This document shows, piece by piece, positions 1 to 5,661 of a stretch of DNA of 7,557 nucleotides. The translations under genes and the position numbers were made by a program. Where the stretch lies: the NCBI GenBank assembly GCA_002762705.1, contig PCVE01000004.1:1-7557 (forward strand). The letters run 5' to 3'. Source of the stretch: Candidatus Woesearchaeota archaeon CG11_big_fil_rev_8_21_14_0_20_43_8 (lineage in GTDB: Archaea > Nanobdellota > Nanobdellia > Woesearchaeales > CG08-08-20-14). The notes beneath the pieces are model-generated. The model was not told the DNA's origin, ran no database searches, and saw only the letters and a program-made list of their open reading frames with translations. The stretch's first letter is position 1, and the number at the start of each line of letters is the position of its first letter.

Positions 1-1319
1 TTATGGCTGTCAGAGAGAAATATGGGCCAAAGAAGCCATTGAAGGGTGCAAGGATCATGGGCAGTCTCCATATGACAATACAGACCGCTGTGCTCATTGA
101 GACTCTTGTCGAGCTTGGCGCAGAAGTCAGATGGGCCTCATGCAATATATTCTCTACCCAGGACCATGCTGCTGCAGCGATCGCGAAAAGCGGTGTGCCT
201 GTGTTCGCATGGAAAGGAGAGAGCCTGAAAGAATATTGGTGGTGCACTGAGAGGGCTCTTGATTTCGGTGATGGAGTCGGTCCTAATCTCATCGTGGATG
301 ACGGCGGAGACGCGACAATGATGATCCATAAAGGTGTCGAGATCGAGGCTGATCCGAGCCTGCTTGAGAAAGATTACAGCGATGAAGGAGACGATTTCAG
401 AGAGCTTATGGTTGCTCTGAAGTCGTTGCATAAGGGCGATAAATCGCGTTGGACAAAAGTGTCAAAAGAAGTGAAAGGCGTCTCTGAGGAGACGACGACT
501 GGCGTGCATCGTCTGTATCAGATGATGGATGCTGGGAAATTGCTGTTCCCAGCCATCAATGTGAATGATTCTGTCACAAAGAGCAAATTCGATAATCTTT
601 ATGGCTGCAGAGAAAGCCTCGCTGATGGTATCAAGCGCGCGACTGATGTGATGGTCGCAGGAAAAGTGGTCTGTGTCTGCGGTTATGGCGATGTCGGAAA
701 AGGATGTGCGCAGAGCATGAGGGGTTTTGGCGCGCGTGTGCTTGTGACAGAGATCGATCCGATATGCGCCCTTCAGGCAGCGATGGAAGGGTTCGAGGTC
801 ACGACTGTCGAAGATGCTCTTTCTGAAGCAGATATCTATGTGACTACCACAGGTAACAAAGACATAATCACTGCGAAGCACATGTCTGCTATGAAAGACC
901 AGGCGATTGTCTGCAACATCGGCCATTTCGACAACGAGATCCAGATGAACAAGCTTGAGGCTTTGAAGGGTGTGAAGAAACTGAACATCAAGCCGCAGGT
1001 CGACAAGTACCTGTTCCCGGATGGACACGAGATCATTGTCCTTGCTGAAGGGCGCCTTGTGAATCTTGGCTGCGCTACAGGCCATCCAAGTTTTGTCATG
1101 AGCAACTCATTCACGAACCAGTGTCTGGCCCAGCTGATGCTTTGGGAGAAGAACCATGATGTTGGTGTCTACATGCTTCCAAAGAAACTTGATGAAGAGG
1201 TCGCTCGTCTGCATCTATCTAAACTAGGTGTGAAATTGACAAAGCTCTCTCCTGAGCAGGCAGCATATCTTGGCGTGCCAGCAGAAGGACCATACAAGGC
1301 AGAGCATTATAGGTATTGA
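1..1319 (+). CDS. ahcY: S-adenosylhomocysteine hydrolase (adenosylhomocysteinase), 5' end cut off by window
   Basis: Catalyses reversible, NAD-dependent hydrolysis of S-adenosylhomocysteine to adenosine and homocysteine, removing the by-product of SAM-dependent methylation; cytosolic, normally a tetramer. Numbering from the Met at position 3, 438 residues are visible. Family motifs are HMTIQTAVLIETL (23-35), NIFSTQDH (48-55), DDGGD (99-103), SEETTTGVH (161-169), NVNDSVTKSKFDNLYG (186-201, with the equivalents of the catalytic Lys and Asp at 193 and 197), the Rossmann loop CGYGDVGKG (226-234), GHFDNEI (307-313) and the C-terminal HYRY, whose Lys/Tyr reach the NAD of a neighbouring subunit in known structures. 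The Met at 3 is internal: in homologues such as the human enzyme it is preceded by about 30 residues, so the true start lies outside the window and the full length is probably about 470. An insertion of about 40 residues (roughly 110-158) is typical of many bacterial enzymes and absent from the human one. The gene ends 8 bases from the stop of a convergent gene. Confidence 0.97.
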   Translation, partial: MAVREKYGPKKPLKGARIMGSLHMTIQTAVLIETLVELGAEVRWASCNIFSTQDHAAAAIAKSGVPVFAWKGESLKEYWWCTERALDFGDGVGPNLIVDDGGDATMMIHKGVEIEADPSLLEKDYSDEGDDFRELMVALKSLHKGDKSRWTKVSKEVKGVSEETTTGVHRLYQMMDAGKLLFPAINVNDSVTKSKFDNLYGCRESLADGIKRATDVMVAGKVVCVCGYGDVGKGCAQSMRGFGARVLVTEIDPICALQAAMEGFEVTTVEDALSEADIYVTTTGNKDIITAKHMSAMKDQAIVCNIGHFDNEIQMNKLEALKGVKKLNIKPQVDKYLFPDGHEIIVLAEGRLVNLGCATGHPSFVMSNSFTNQCLAQLMLWEKNHDVGVYMLPKKLDEEVARLHLSKLGVKLTKLSPEQAAYLGVPAEGPYKAEHYRY

Positions 1320-1361
1320 GTCTGATCCTACCTATAAGGTTCATTTTTTAATTTCATTTTT
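1307..1361 (+). terminator. Inverted repeat plus T-rich tract at the convergent gene ends
   Basis: TTATAGGTA (1307-1315) and its exact reverse complement TACCTATAA (1329-1337) form a 9-base stem with a 13-base loop. It spans the ahcY stop codon (1317-1319) and the stop of the opposite gene (1328-1330). On the plus strand it is followed by T-rich sequence (1343-1361, with runs of six and five T). Euryarchaeal and DPANN termination is usually driven by T-rich tracts, so the T-run is the likelier active part for ahcY; the hairpin could act for both strands. The tract lies inside the opposite gene and encodes its Lys-rich C-terminus. Function is inferred. Confidence 0.45.
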
Positions 1362-1756
1362 ACTGGTATCCCCAGGCATCTGGGTTGACCCGTATTGTAT
1401 GTGCGTTGATATCGTATAAGGCCGATACAACCCTTAGATATCAGTTCTAAGAATAATTCCTTCTCAGATGTAGTTGTGATGCCCATCTTTGTATCCAACG
1501 ATGTTGTATATTTTGGATCAAAGACCCATTTCTCTGATCTTCCTGTCGACATTGGAACTATCGTCTCTATTCCAGTCAACTTTCCTTCTTCTATCTTAAG
1601 TTGGATATATTCATCTAAGCTTCCTAGGAATCGGTCGACACCTTCGATTTGTTGGTATACTTCTTTGATTTTTCTTTCTTCTTCTAACTCTCTTTGTTCT
1701 TCCTCATCAGATCTTTGAGGATTCCCTGTCTTCTTTCTTCTTGACCAAAATCCCAT
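1328..1756 (-). CDS. Uncharacterised 142-residue protein with charged N-terminal coiled-coil region
   Basis: I do not recognise this family. Residues 1-16 are basic (MGFWSRRKK). Residues 17-60 are rich in Glu, Lys, Arg and Gln and look helical, probably coiled coil (SDEEEQRELEEERKIKEVYQQ). The remaining 80 or so residues look like a small mixed alpha/beta domain containing FDPKYTTSLD (79-88), a helix SEKELFLELISKGC (97-110), and a strand-rich end with RCLGIPVKMKLK (126-137). No signal peptide, membrane segment or metal-binding cluster is visible, so it is probably cytoplasmic. The ATG follows the stop of the upstream small gene by 27 bases. No Shine-Dalgarno precedes it, but a weak TATA-like CATTTAATC (1782-1790) lies about 30 bases upstream, so it may be leaderless or co-transcribed. 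The A+T-rich composition differs from the flanking housekeeping genes. It is called real from its coherent protein-like composition and tight packing against both neighbours. Confidence 0.6.
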   Translation of the reverse strand: MGFWSRRKKTGNPQRSDEEEQRELEEERKIKEVYQQIEGVDRFLGSLDEYIQLKIEEGKLTGIETIVPMSTGRSEKWVFDPKYTTSLDTKMGITTTSEKELFLELISKGCIGLIRYQRTYNTGQPRCLGIPVKMKLKNEPYR

Positions 1757-1783
1757 TTTATAGATTTAAACCTGAACGTTTGA

Positions 1784-2125
1784 TTAAATGTCGGTACTAG
1801 ATTTTTGTTTTGGTTCGCTGCAACGATAATATAGTAATTCTCCACCAAGCATAAGTCCAACTTCAAGAAGAGAGGGTTCATCAAACAATGGGTCAGCACT
1901 CATACCAAAAGTGTATCTGAATTGTCTTCTAAAGTGCTTTTGCATGCCATATACACATGCAAACTTTCCAATTCCCCTACCAGTTGTTTTTAGAATCGAT
2001 GCTAATCTCGATTGACTCTGTCTTGGGTTTATATCAAATTTACACCTGTCAATCAGATCTATGGCAGCATTTATTCGTCTGCTTCTTGTGTGATACTCCT
2101 TTTGTAATACATTATTGTTGTCCAT
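1784..2125 (-). CDS. Uncharacterised protein, about 113 residues
   Basis: I do not recognise this family. The open frame extends to an ATG at 2137, but I prefer the fifth codon, an in-frame ATG at 2123-2125. The bases just before it read GGAGATGAT (2133-2141), one mismatch from the full archaeal Shine-Dalgarno GGAGGTGAT, with 7 bases of spacing; the two upstream ATGs lie next to or inside that motif. The protein begins MDNNNVLQKEYHTRSRR. It has a helical stretch INAAIDLIDRC, a basic Gln/Arg/Ser-rich segment (NPRQSQSRLASILKTTGRG), an Arg- and aromatic-rich segment (KHFRRQFRYTFGM), a hydrophobic helix-like part (LLEVGLMLGGELLYY) and a polar tail. High Arg content would allow nucleic-acid binding, but no HTH or zinc motif can be asserted. 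It is the first gene of a likely two-gene unit with the 142-residue protein. Confidence 0.6.
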   Translation of the reverse strand: MDNNNVLQKEYHTRSRRINAAIDLIDRCKFDINPRQSQSRLASILKTTGRGIGKFACVYGMQKHFRRQFRYTFGMSADPLFDEPSLLEVGLMLGGELLYYRCSEPKQKSSTDI

Positions 2126-2171
2126 ATTGATCATCATCTCCGTGATTTGATGCTAGGGGGAATAACTAGTG

Positions 2172-2188
2172 GATATTTAAGCCTATTT
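2172..2188 (-). promoter_or_regulatory. TATA/BRE promoter for the two-gene unknown unit
   Basis: On the minus strand the sequence reads AAATAGG then CTTAAATATC, a TATA-like element with an A-rich BRE position before it. Transcription starting about 25 bases downstream would give a leader of roughly 25 bases that carries the GGAGATGAT ribosome-binding site (2133-2141). This layout independently supports the start codon at 2125 rather than 2137. The gap 2126-2229 holds nothing else I can recognise. Confidence 0.45.
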
Positions 2189-2229
2189 GTTTGTTAAGAA
2201 CCAAATGTCCTAGTCAGACAACAGAGATT

Positions 2230-3288
2230 TTAGAAAAGCAGTTCCTGCTGCCATGGCCGGAATATTTCTTTGTCTTTTGTGAGCACGTATTCTAGCAGCT
2301 GGTCTTTTGATGCGATCAGGAACTTTGGCATCTTATGTCTCTCTGCGGCTTTCTCCGCTTTGTCAGTCAGCCTCTCGAGCATTTTCCGTTGATCAGGATC
2401 GAATCTTTTCTTCTTGACTGGTGTGATCGTTATCTTCTCTTTTGAACCCTTGCTAATGGCCTCTATGAATTTATATGACATCTTCCTGACAATCGGATGC
2501 ACACCTTTCATATTGTTCCAGGCTTTTATATCTGTAATCGGGTTCTGCGCGAGATCGACGAGCGTCTTTGTCCTTATCACGAAATGTATCGGCCGATCGA
2601 CTTTCTGCGCGAGCTGGTCACGGACTTTGAAGAGCCGTTTCAGGATCGCACGCCCTTTATCGGTCATTGCAGAATATCCTTTGACATCGCTATATGTCCC
2701 TTCTTTGTATTCGAACTCTTTTGTCTCAAGATTCTTGCATTCCTGTTCCATCCATGAGAGCCTGCCTTTCTTTTTCAGTTCAGCAGCGAGTTTGTCTCTC
2801 AATCTGATAAGATAACGTGAATCAAGTGATGCGTATTCAAGCATGGCTTCACTAAGAGGCCTGAGGGTCCAGTCCGCCATCTGGAACTTGCATTCTTTCT
2901 TTATGCCGAAATGGTTCTCCAGAGCAGAGGCGAGCCCGAGATCATTGGATCCAAGGAGCTGCACAGCAAGCTGCGTGTCGAACACATTCTTTGGATGGCA
3001 CCCGAATTGATGGATCAGTATCCTGAAATCGAATCCGACATCATGGAATATCTTCTGGATAGAGCTGTCTCTGAGTATATCTATCAAAGGGCCTATCTCT
3101 TTTAGGCTGAGCACATCGATTATATAATCTTCAGTCTCATCAGATACCTGTATGAGCGAGATATAGGAACCGTACCTGTGCAGATGATTCTCACATTCGA
3201 GATCAATGCCAAGGGATTTCGCTCGGGAGAGTTTCTTGCATGCGACTGCGAGATCTTCTGGTGTCGATAGGTAGTTGAGCTTCACCAT
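2230..3288 (-). CDS. rnd: Ribonuclease D-like 3'-5' exoribonuclease (DEDDy) with HRDC region
   Basis: Member of the DEDDy 3'-5' exonuclease superfamily; RNase D trims 3' ends of tRNA precursors and other small structured RNAs in the cytoplasm, using two divalent metal ions. Residues counted from the TTG at 3291: Exo I is GIDLECE (Asp30, Glu32), Exo II is FHDVGFDFRIL (Asp88), and Exo III is LEYASLDSRYL (Tyr153, Asp157), so all catalytic residues are present. Residues about 212-282 (RAILKRLFKVRDQLA, then IRTKTLVDLA and VHPIVRK) match an HRDC nucleic-acid-binding domain. A basic C-terminal helical region follows. Length (about 352) is close to E. coli RNase D (375). I prefer the ATG at 3288, one codon after the TTG, because a TATA box lies 25 bases upstream, implying a leaderless mRNA. 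RNase D is common in bacteria and eukaryotes but unusual in archaea, so acquisition by transfer is possible. A different DEDDy exonuclease role cannot be excluded. Confidence 0.9.
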   Translation of the reverse strand: MVKLNYLSTPEDLAVACKKLSRAKSLGIDLECENHLHRYGSYISLIQVSDETEDYIIDVLSLKEIGPLIDILRDSSIQKIFHDVGFDFRILIHQFGCHPKNVFDTQLAVQLLGSNDLGLASALENHFGIKKECKFQMADWTLRPLSEAMLEYASLDSRYLIRLRDKLAAELKKKGRLSWMEQECKNLETKEFEYKEGTYSDVKGYSAMTDKGRAILKRLFKVRDQLAQKVDRPIHFVIRTKTLVDLAQNPITDIKAWNNMKGVHPIVRKMSYKFIEAISKGSKEKITITPVKKKRFDPDQRKMLERLTDKAEKAAERHKMPKFLIASKDQLLEYVLTKDKEIFRPWQQELLF

Positions 3289-3306
3289 CAAAACAAGAAA
3301 GTATCA

Positions 3307-3317
3307 CATATATAAAA
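3307..3317 (-). promoter_or_regulatory. TATA box for rnd
   Basis: The minus strand reads TTTTATATATG, a near-consensus archaeal TATA box, centred about 25 bases upstream of the ATG at 3288. That spacing places the transcription start at or next to the start codon. It lies in the short gap after the pyrDK stop codon (3322-3324), so rnd can be transcribed separately even though it follows the pyrimidine genes on the same strand. Confidence 0.65.
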
Positions 3318-3321
3318 GCAT

Positions 3322-4896
3322 TTACTTCTTGAAAAAGGGTCCGTCGACGCAAAGACGCTCCCCACTTTTTGTCGCGCAGCTACCGCATAGGCCTATCCCG
3401 CATTTTGTGCTATGATCGATAGATGAGAAGATATTTGTCTTTAGCGTGAATTCTCTCTCTATCTCTATCGCTGCCTTTATCATCCTCTCAGGGCCGCAGT
3501 TGTAGAAAATGATGCTTTCATCCTTGCACATCTCTTTGAGCCTCTTCTGAAGAAGGTCTGTGATAAAGCCTTTGTATCCAAGCGAGCCGTCTTCTGTCGC
3601 GACATGCAGGTCACATATCTTCTTTGTCTCATCGAGATAGAACAAGTGCTCTTTGTCTTTTGCTCCGATGAATATCTCACAATCTCTGTTCTCTTTTGCG
3701 ATCATATAGAGTGCGGCGAGCCCACAGCCTCCGCCGACAAGTATAGTCTTCCTAGTCGACTTCACAGGATTCCCATACGGTCCTCTGATATATACCTCCG
3801 TGCCTGGATCAAGCGTGATGATCTTCCTTGTGAAGCATCCCCGTCCCTGGATGGCCAGTGTGAGCGGTTCGTTGTCAAGCACCGAGAATGGTTTCTCTCC
3901 GACTCCTGGGATCCATGCGAAGATGAATTGTCCTGGTTTTATCGGCAGTGTCTCTTCAAAGCAGAGGACTGAGAGGTCTTGCGCATGCTTGATGTTCTTC
4001 TTCAAGGTGAACTTCTTATATTCTGTACTGACTTTTTCCATGTTATGATCCTTGCCATCTGCTATTGATCTGAAAAACACCTTGAGGTCTTCTGTCTTCA
4101 TGCCTGCAAGGGCAGAACCGATGCCGATGATTGTGGCTCCAGCTTCTTCCATCTTCATCGCGTCCTGTGCGCATGAGATCCTGCCACATGCAATAAGCGG
4201 GATATCCGTGCTCTGAGATATCTTCTTTATGCTGTCAAGCACGAGGTCGAATATATCTTTACCGGATTTTCCTCCTTTGATATTTGTCAGGACAGGGTGA
4301 TCATCATGGCGATGCTCTATAGGACCTACTGTGTTTATCGCACTGATCGCATCGGCACCGCCTCTTTCCGCTGCCTGAGCTATCACTGTGATATCATCCA
4401 CATTGGGCGTCAATTTCGGGATGACTGGCAGATCTGTCGCCTGCTTAACAGCCCGCGTGATATCTTCTACCTGCGATGGATCTTGTCCTATCGCCATGCC
4501 ATATCCTTTGGCATGTGGGCATGAGAGATTCAATTCAAACCCATCGCAATATGGCTCAAGTATCTTTGCGACAGCCACGAATTCTTCTTTGTTCTTTCCG
4601 AAGATGGAGCATAATAGGAACTTGTCTTTTGGCAGTCTGATCATGGACAGTGATCCTGCGAATGCTCTTGCACCTGGGTTCGTGAGACCGACCGCATTGA
4701 CAAAGCAGCCCGGCGCATGCTGATGCAGGATCGGTTCTCTGTATCCGTCTCTTGGTTCAAGGCAGATGCTCTTTGTCGTTATGACGCCGATCTCTGGTAT
4801 CTCATTCGCTATTCGTTCGATGACTTTGGCATCTGTCGTGATGATACCTGATGGGATAGTGTATCTGCCAGATATCTCCTTGCCAAGAAAATTCAT
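3322..4896 (-). CDS. pyrD-pyrK (fusion): Fused dihydroorotate dehydrogenase (class 1B) and PyrK-type electron-transfer subunit
   Basis: Oxidises dihydroorotate to orotate, the fourth step of UMP synthesis, passing electrons from FMN through a 2Fe-2S cluster and FAD to NAD+. Residues 1 to about 285 form the FMN-barrel dehydrogenase: TKSI (41-44), VNAVGLTNPG (66-75), ELNLSCPHAKGYG (121-133, catalytic Cys126 typical of class 1B), PKLTPN (160-165), SAINT (185-189) and KGGKSG (207-212). Residues about 292-524 form the PyrK-like flavodoxin reductase: PGQFIFAWIPGVGEKPFS (321-338, FAD site), RGPYGNP (371-377), VGGGCGLAALY (387-397, NAD site), YNCGPERM (465-472) and the cluster ligands Cys499, Cys504, Cys507 and Cys516 (CX4CX2CX8C). 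In classical class 1B enzymes these are two proteins in an alpha2-beta2 complex; here one uninterrupted frame carries both. The start overlaps the pyrE stop as ATGA, indicating translational coupling. The phosphate-binding stretch ACGRISCAQDA (236-246) departs from the usual GxGGI. Confidence 0.93.
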   Translation of the reverse strand: MNFLGKEISGRYTIPSGIITTDAKVIERIANEIPEIGVITTKSICLEPRDGYREPILHQHAPGCFVNAVGLTNPGARAFAGSLSMIRLPKDKFLLCSIFGKNKEEFVAVAKILEPYCDGFELNLSCPHAKGYGMAIGQDPSQVEDITRAVKQATDLPVIPKLTPNVDDITVIAQAAERGGADAISAINTVGPIEHRHDDHPVLTNIKGGKSGKDIFDLVLDSIKKISQSTDIPLIACGRISCAQDAMKMEEAGATIIGIGSALAGMKTEDLKVFFRSIADGKDHNMEKVSTEYKKFTLKKNIKHAQDLSVLCFEETLPIKPGQFIFAWIPGVGEKPFSVLDNEPLTLAIQGRGCFTRKIITLDPGTEVYIRGPYGNPVKSTRKTILVGGGCGLAALYMIAKENRDCEIFIGAKDKEHLFYLDETKKICDLHVATEDGSLGYKGFITDLLQKRLKEMCKDESIIFYNCGPERMIKAAIEIEREFTLKTNIFSSIDHSTKCGIGLCGSCATKSGERLCVDGPFFKK

Positions 4897-5582
4897 CTTG
4901 AGAGCCGTAATGGCTTCACCCCATATTGGTCGAATTCCTCTATAATCTTTTCTACGACTTCTTTATCTGCGTTCTTGCAGATCTCTGGAAGGATATCTGT
5001 GATGTCGCTCATGCGATGGAATGGTATCCCCATGCCCTCTATCGCCTGCTGCACGCTTTTCTTATCATCCCTCTTGACCATCCTGTCTGTCAGGCTGATG
5101 ACTGCTGTGACTGTGAATCCAGATTCTTTCAGTCCTTCCAGTGCTTTTACCAGAGAGTCGCCTGTGGTCGTGACATCTTCGATCACAGCGATGTTGCCCT
5201 TCGGCGCGCCTACAAAGAAGCGGTCTTTTGGATCGCCGTGCTCTTTTGGTCTCGCGCGTCCCATGGCAAGCACATGGCTGCCTTTTTTGTAGTCTCTTGT
5301 GGCTTTAGCCATGTGGAACTGTGTGAGTATGCCAAGTTTTGTAGCGCCTTCAGGCACGCCGTAGAAAGTATCGACATTGATTATATTATCCCTGCAGAAA
5401 TCCAGCACAAATCCGACCAGCCTCTCACTGAGCCAGACATCGCAGACAACGCTACGCCAGTTCGCATAAAAATAGGACTGTCGTCCTGATTTTAAGGTTA
5501 TAGGTTCTGTGAAAATACCTACGACCTTGTTATCCAGAATGAATCTGTTGAATTCTATTTGATCGAATACTATGCATACCAC
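4893..5582 (-). CDS. pyrE: Orotate phosphoribosyltransferase
   Basis: Transfers the phosphoribosyl group of PRPP to orotate, giving OMP, the step right after the dehydrogenase encoded next door. It shows the N-terminal substrate segment ITLKSGRQSYFYANWR (28-43), YGVPEGATKLG (74-84), the flexible catalytic-loop region ARPKEHGDPKD (110-120) and the PRPP-binding motif AVIEDVTTTGDS (132-143). At 229 residues it is slightly longer than many orotate phosphoribosyltransferases, with an extended C-terminal helix. The start is a GTG at 5580-5582; no ATG, GTG or TTG follows in frame before the conserved FNRFILDNK region, and a TATA box lies 29 bases upstream. The GTG is also part of an accidental or real GAGGTG sequence. 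It is the first gene of the pyrE-pyrDK unit, with the 4-base ATGA overlap to the next gene. No OMP decarboxylase (pyrF) domain is attached; that gene must lie elsewhere. Confidence 0.95.
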   Translation of the reverse strand: MVCIVFDQIEFNRFILDNKVVGIFTEPITLKSGRQSYFYANWRSVVCDVWLSERLVGFVLDFCRDNIINVDTFYGVPEGATKLGILTQFHMAKATRDYKKGSHVLAMGRARPKEHGDPKDRFFVGAPKGNIAVIEDVTTTGDSLVKALEGLKESGFTVTAVISLTDRMVKRDDKKSVQQAIEGMGIPFHRMSDITDILPEICKNADKEVVEKIIEEFDQYGVKPLRLSR

Positions 5583-5604
5583 CTCTGTATTACTCTTGAT
5601 GGGT

Positions 5605-5623
5605 GGATATATATGTTTTTGGG
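5605..5623 (-). promoter_or_regulatory. Promoter (TATA with BRE) for pyrE-pyrDK
   Basis: The minus strand reads CCCAAAAACATATATATCC: an A-rich BRE-like stretch then a TATA box (about 5606-5615), centred 29 bases before the GTG start of pyrE. The expected transcription start falls within a few bases of the start codon, so the message is probably leaderless. Confidence 0.65.
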
Positions 5624-5639
5624 CGAAATCTTTTTATTT
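5623..5639 (+). promoter_or_regulatory. Promoter (BRE and TATA) for the LamG-like gene
   Basis: GCGAAATC followed by TTTTTATTT (5631-5639) fits an archaeal BRE/TATA pair, centred about 27 bases before the ATG at 5662. It lies back to back with the pyrE promoter, and the two BRE-like segments touch at about 5623. GGTGAG at 5652-5657 resembles a Shine-Dalgarno, but would lie largely upstream of the predicted transcript start. Confidence 0.5.
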
Positions 5640-5661
5640 GACTGACTCTTTGGTGAGTTAT

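Noticed and set aside
3..5. ATG at position 3 as the true start of ahcY
   Set aside because: Homologues have about 30 conserved residues before this Met (ending GLM), so it is internal.
462..1085. Long open frame (207 codons) antisense to ahcY
   Set aside because: It lies wholly within a strongly conserved gene, its translation resembles no protein domain, and no promoter or ribosome site precedes it; it is a composition shadow.
1684..1899. Minus-strand open frame of 71 codons spanning the junction of the two small genes
   Set aside because: It overlaps both in another frame, has no ribosome site, and is not needed to explain the region.
1328..2137. The two small minus-strand genes being one gene broken by a stop
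   Set aside because: They are in the same frame, but two stop codons (1784-1786 and a TAA in the 27-base gap) separate them, and the second gene has its own ATG. Two separate genes is the simpler reading.
3444..3480. Pyrimidine-rich repeat-like TCTCTCTCTATCTCTATC
   Set aside because: It simply encodes a Glu/Arg/Ile-rich helix (AIEIEREF) of the PyrK domain; it is too short and irregular to call a repeat element.
4926..5489. Open frame of 187 codons antisense to pyrE
   Set aside because: Cys/His-rich nonsense-like translation opposite a well-supported conserved gene; no start signals.
5572..5661. Upstream extension of the LamG-like protein to an ATG at 5572
   Set aside because: It would overlap the pyrE start and code through both promoters; the ATG at 5662 has correct TATA spacing and gives a normal N-terminal membrane helix.
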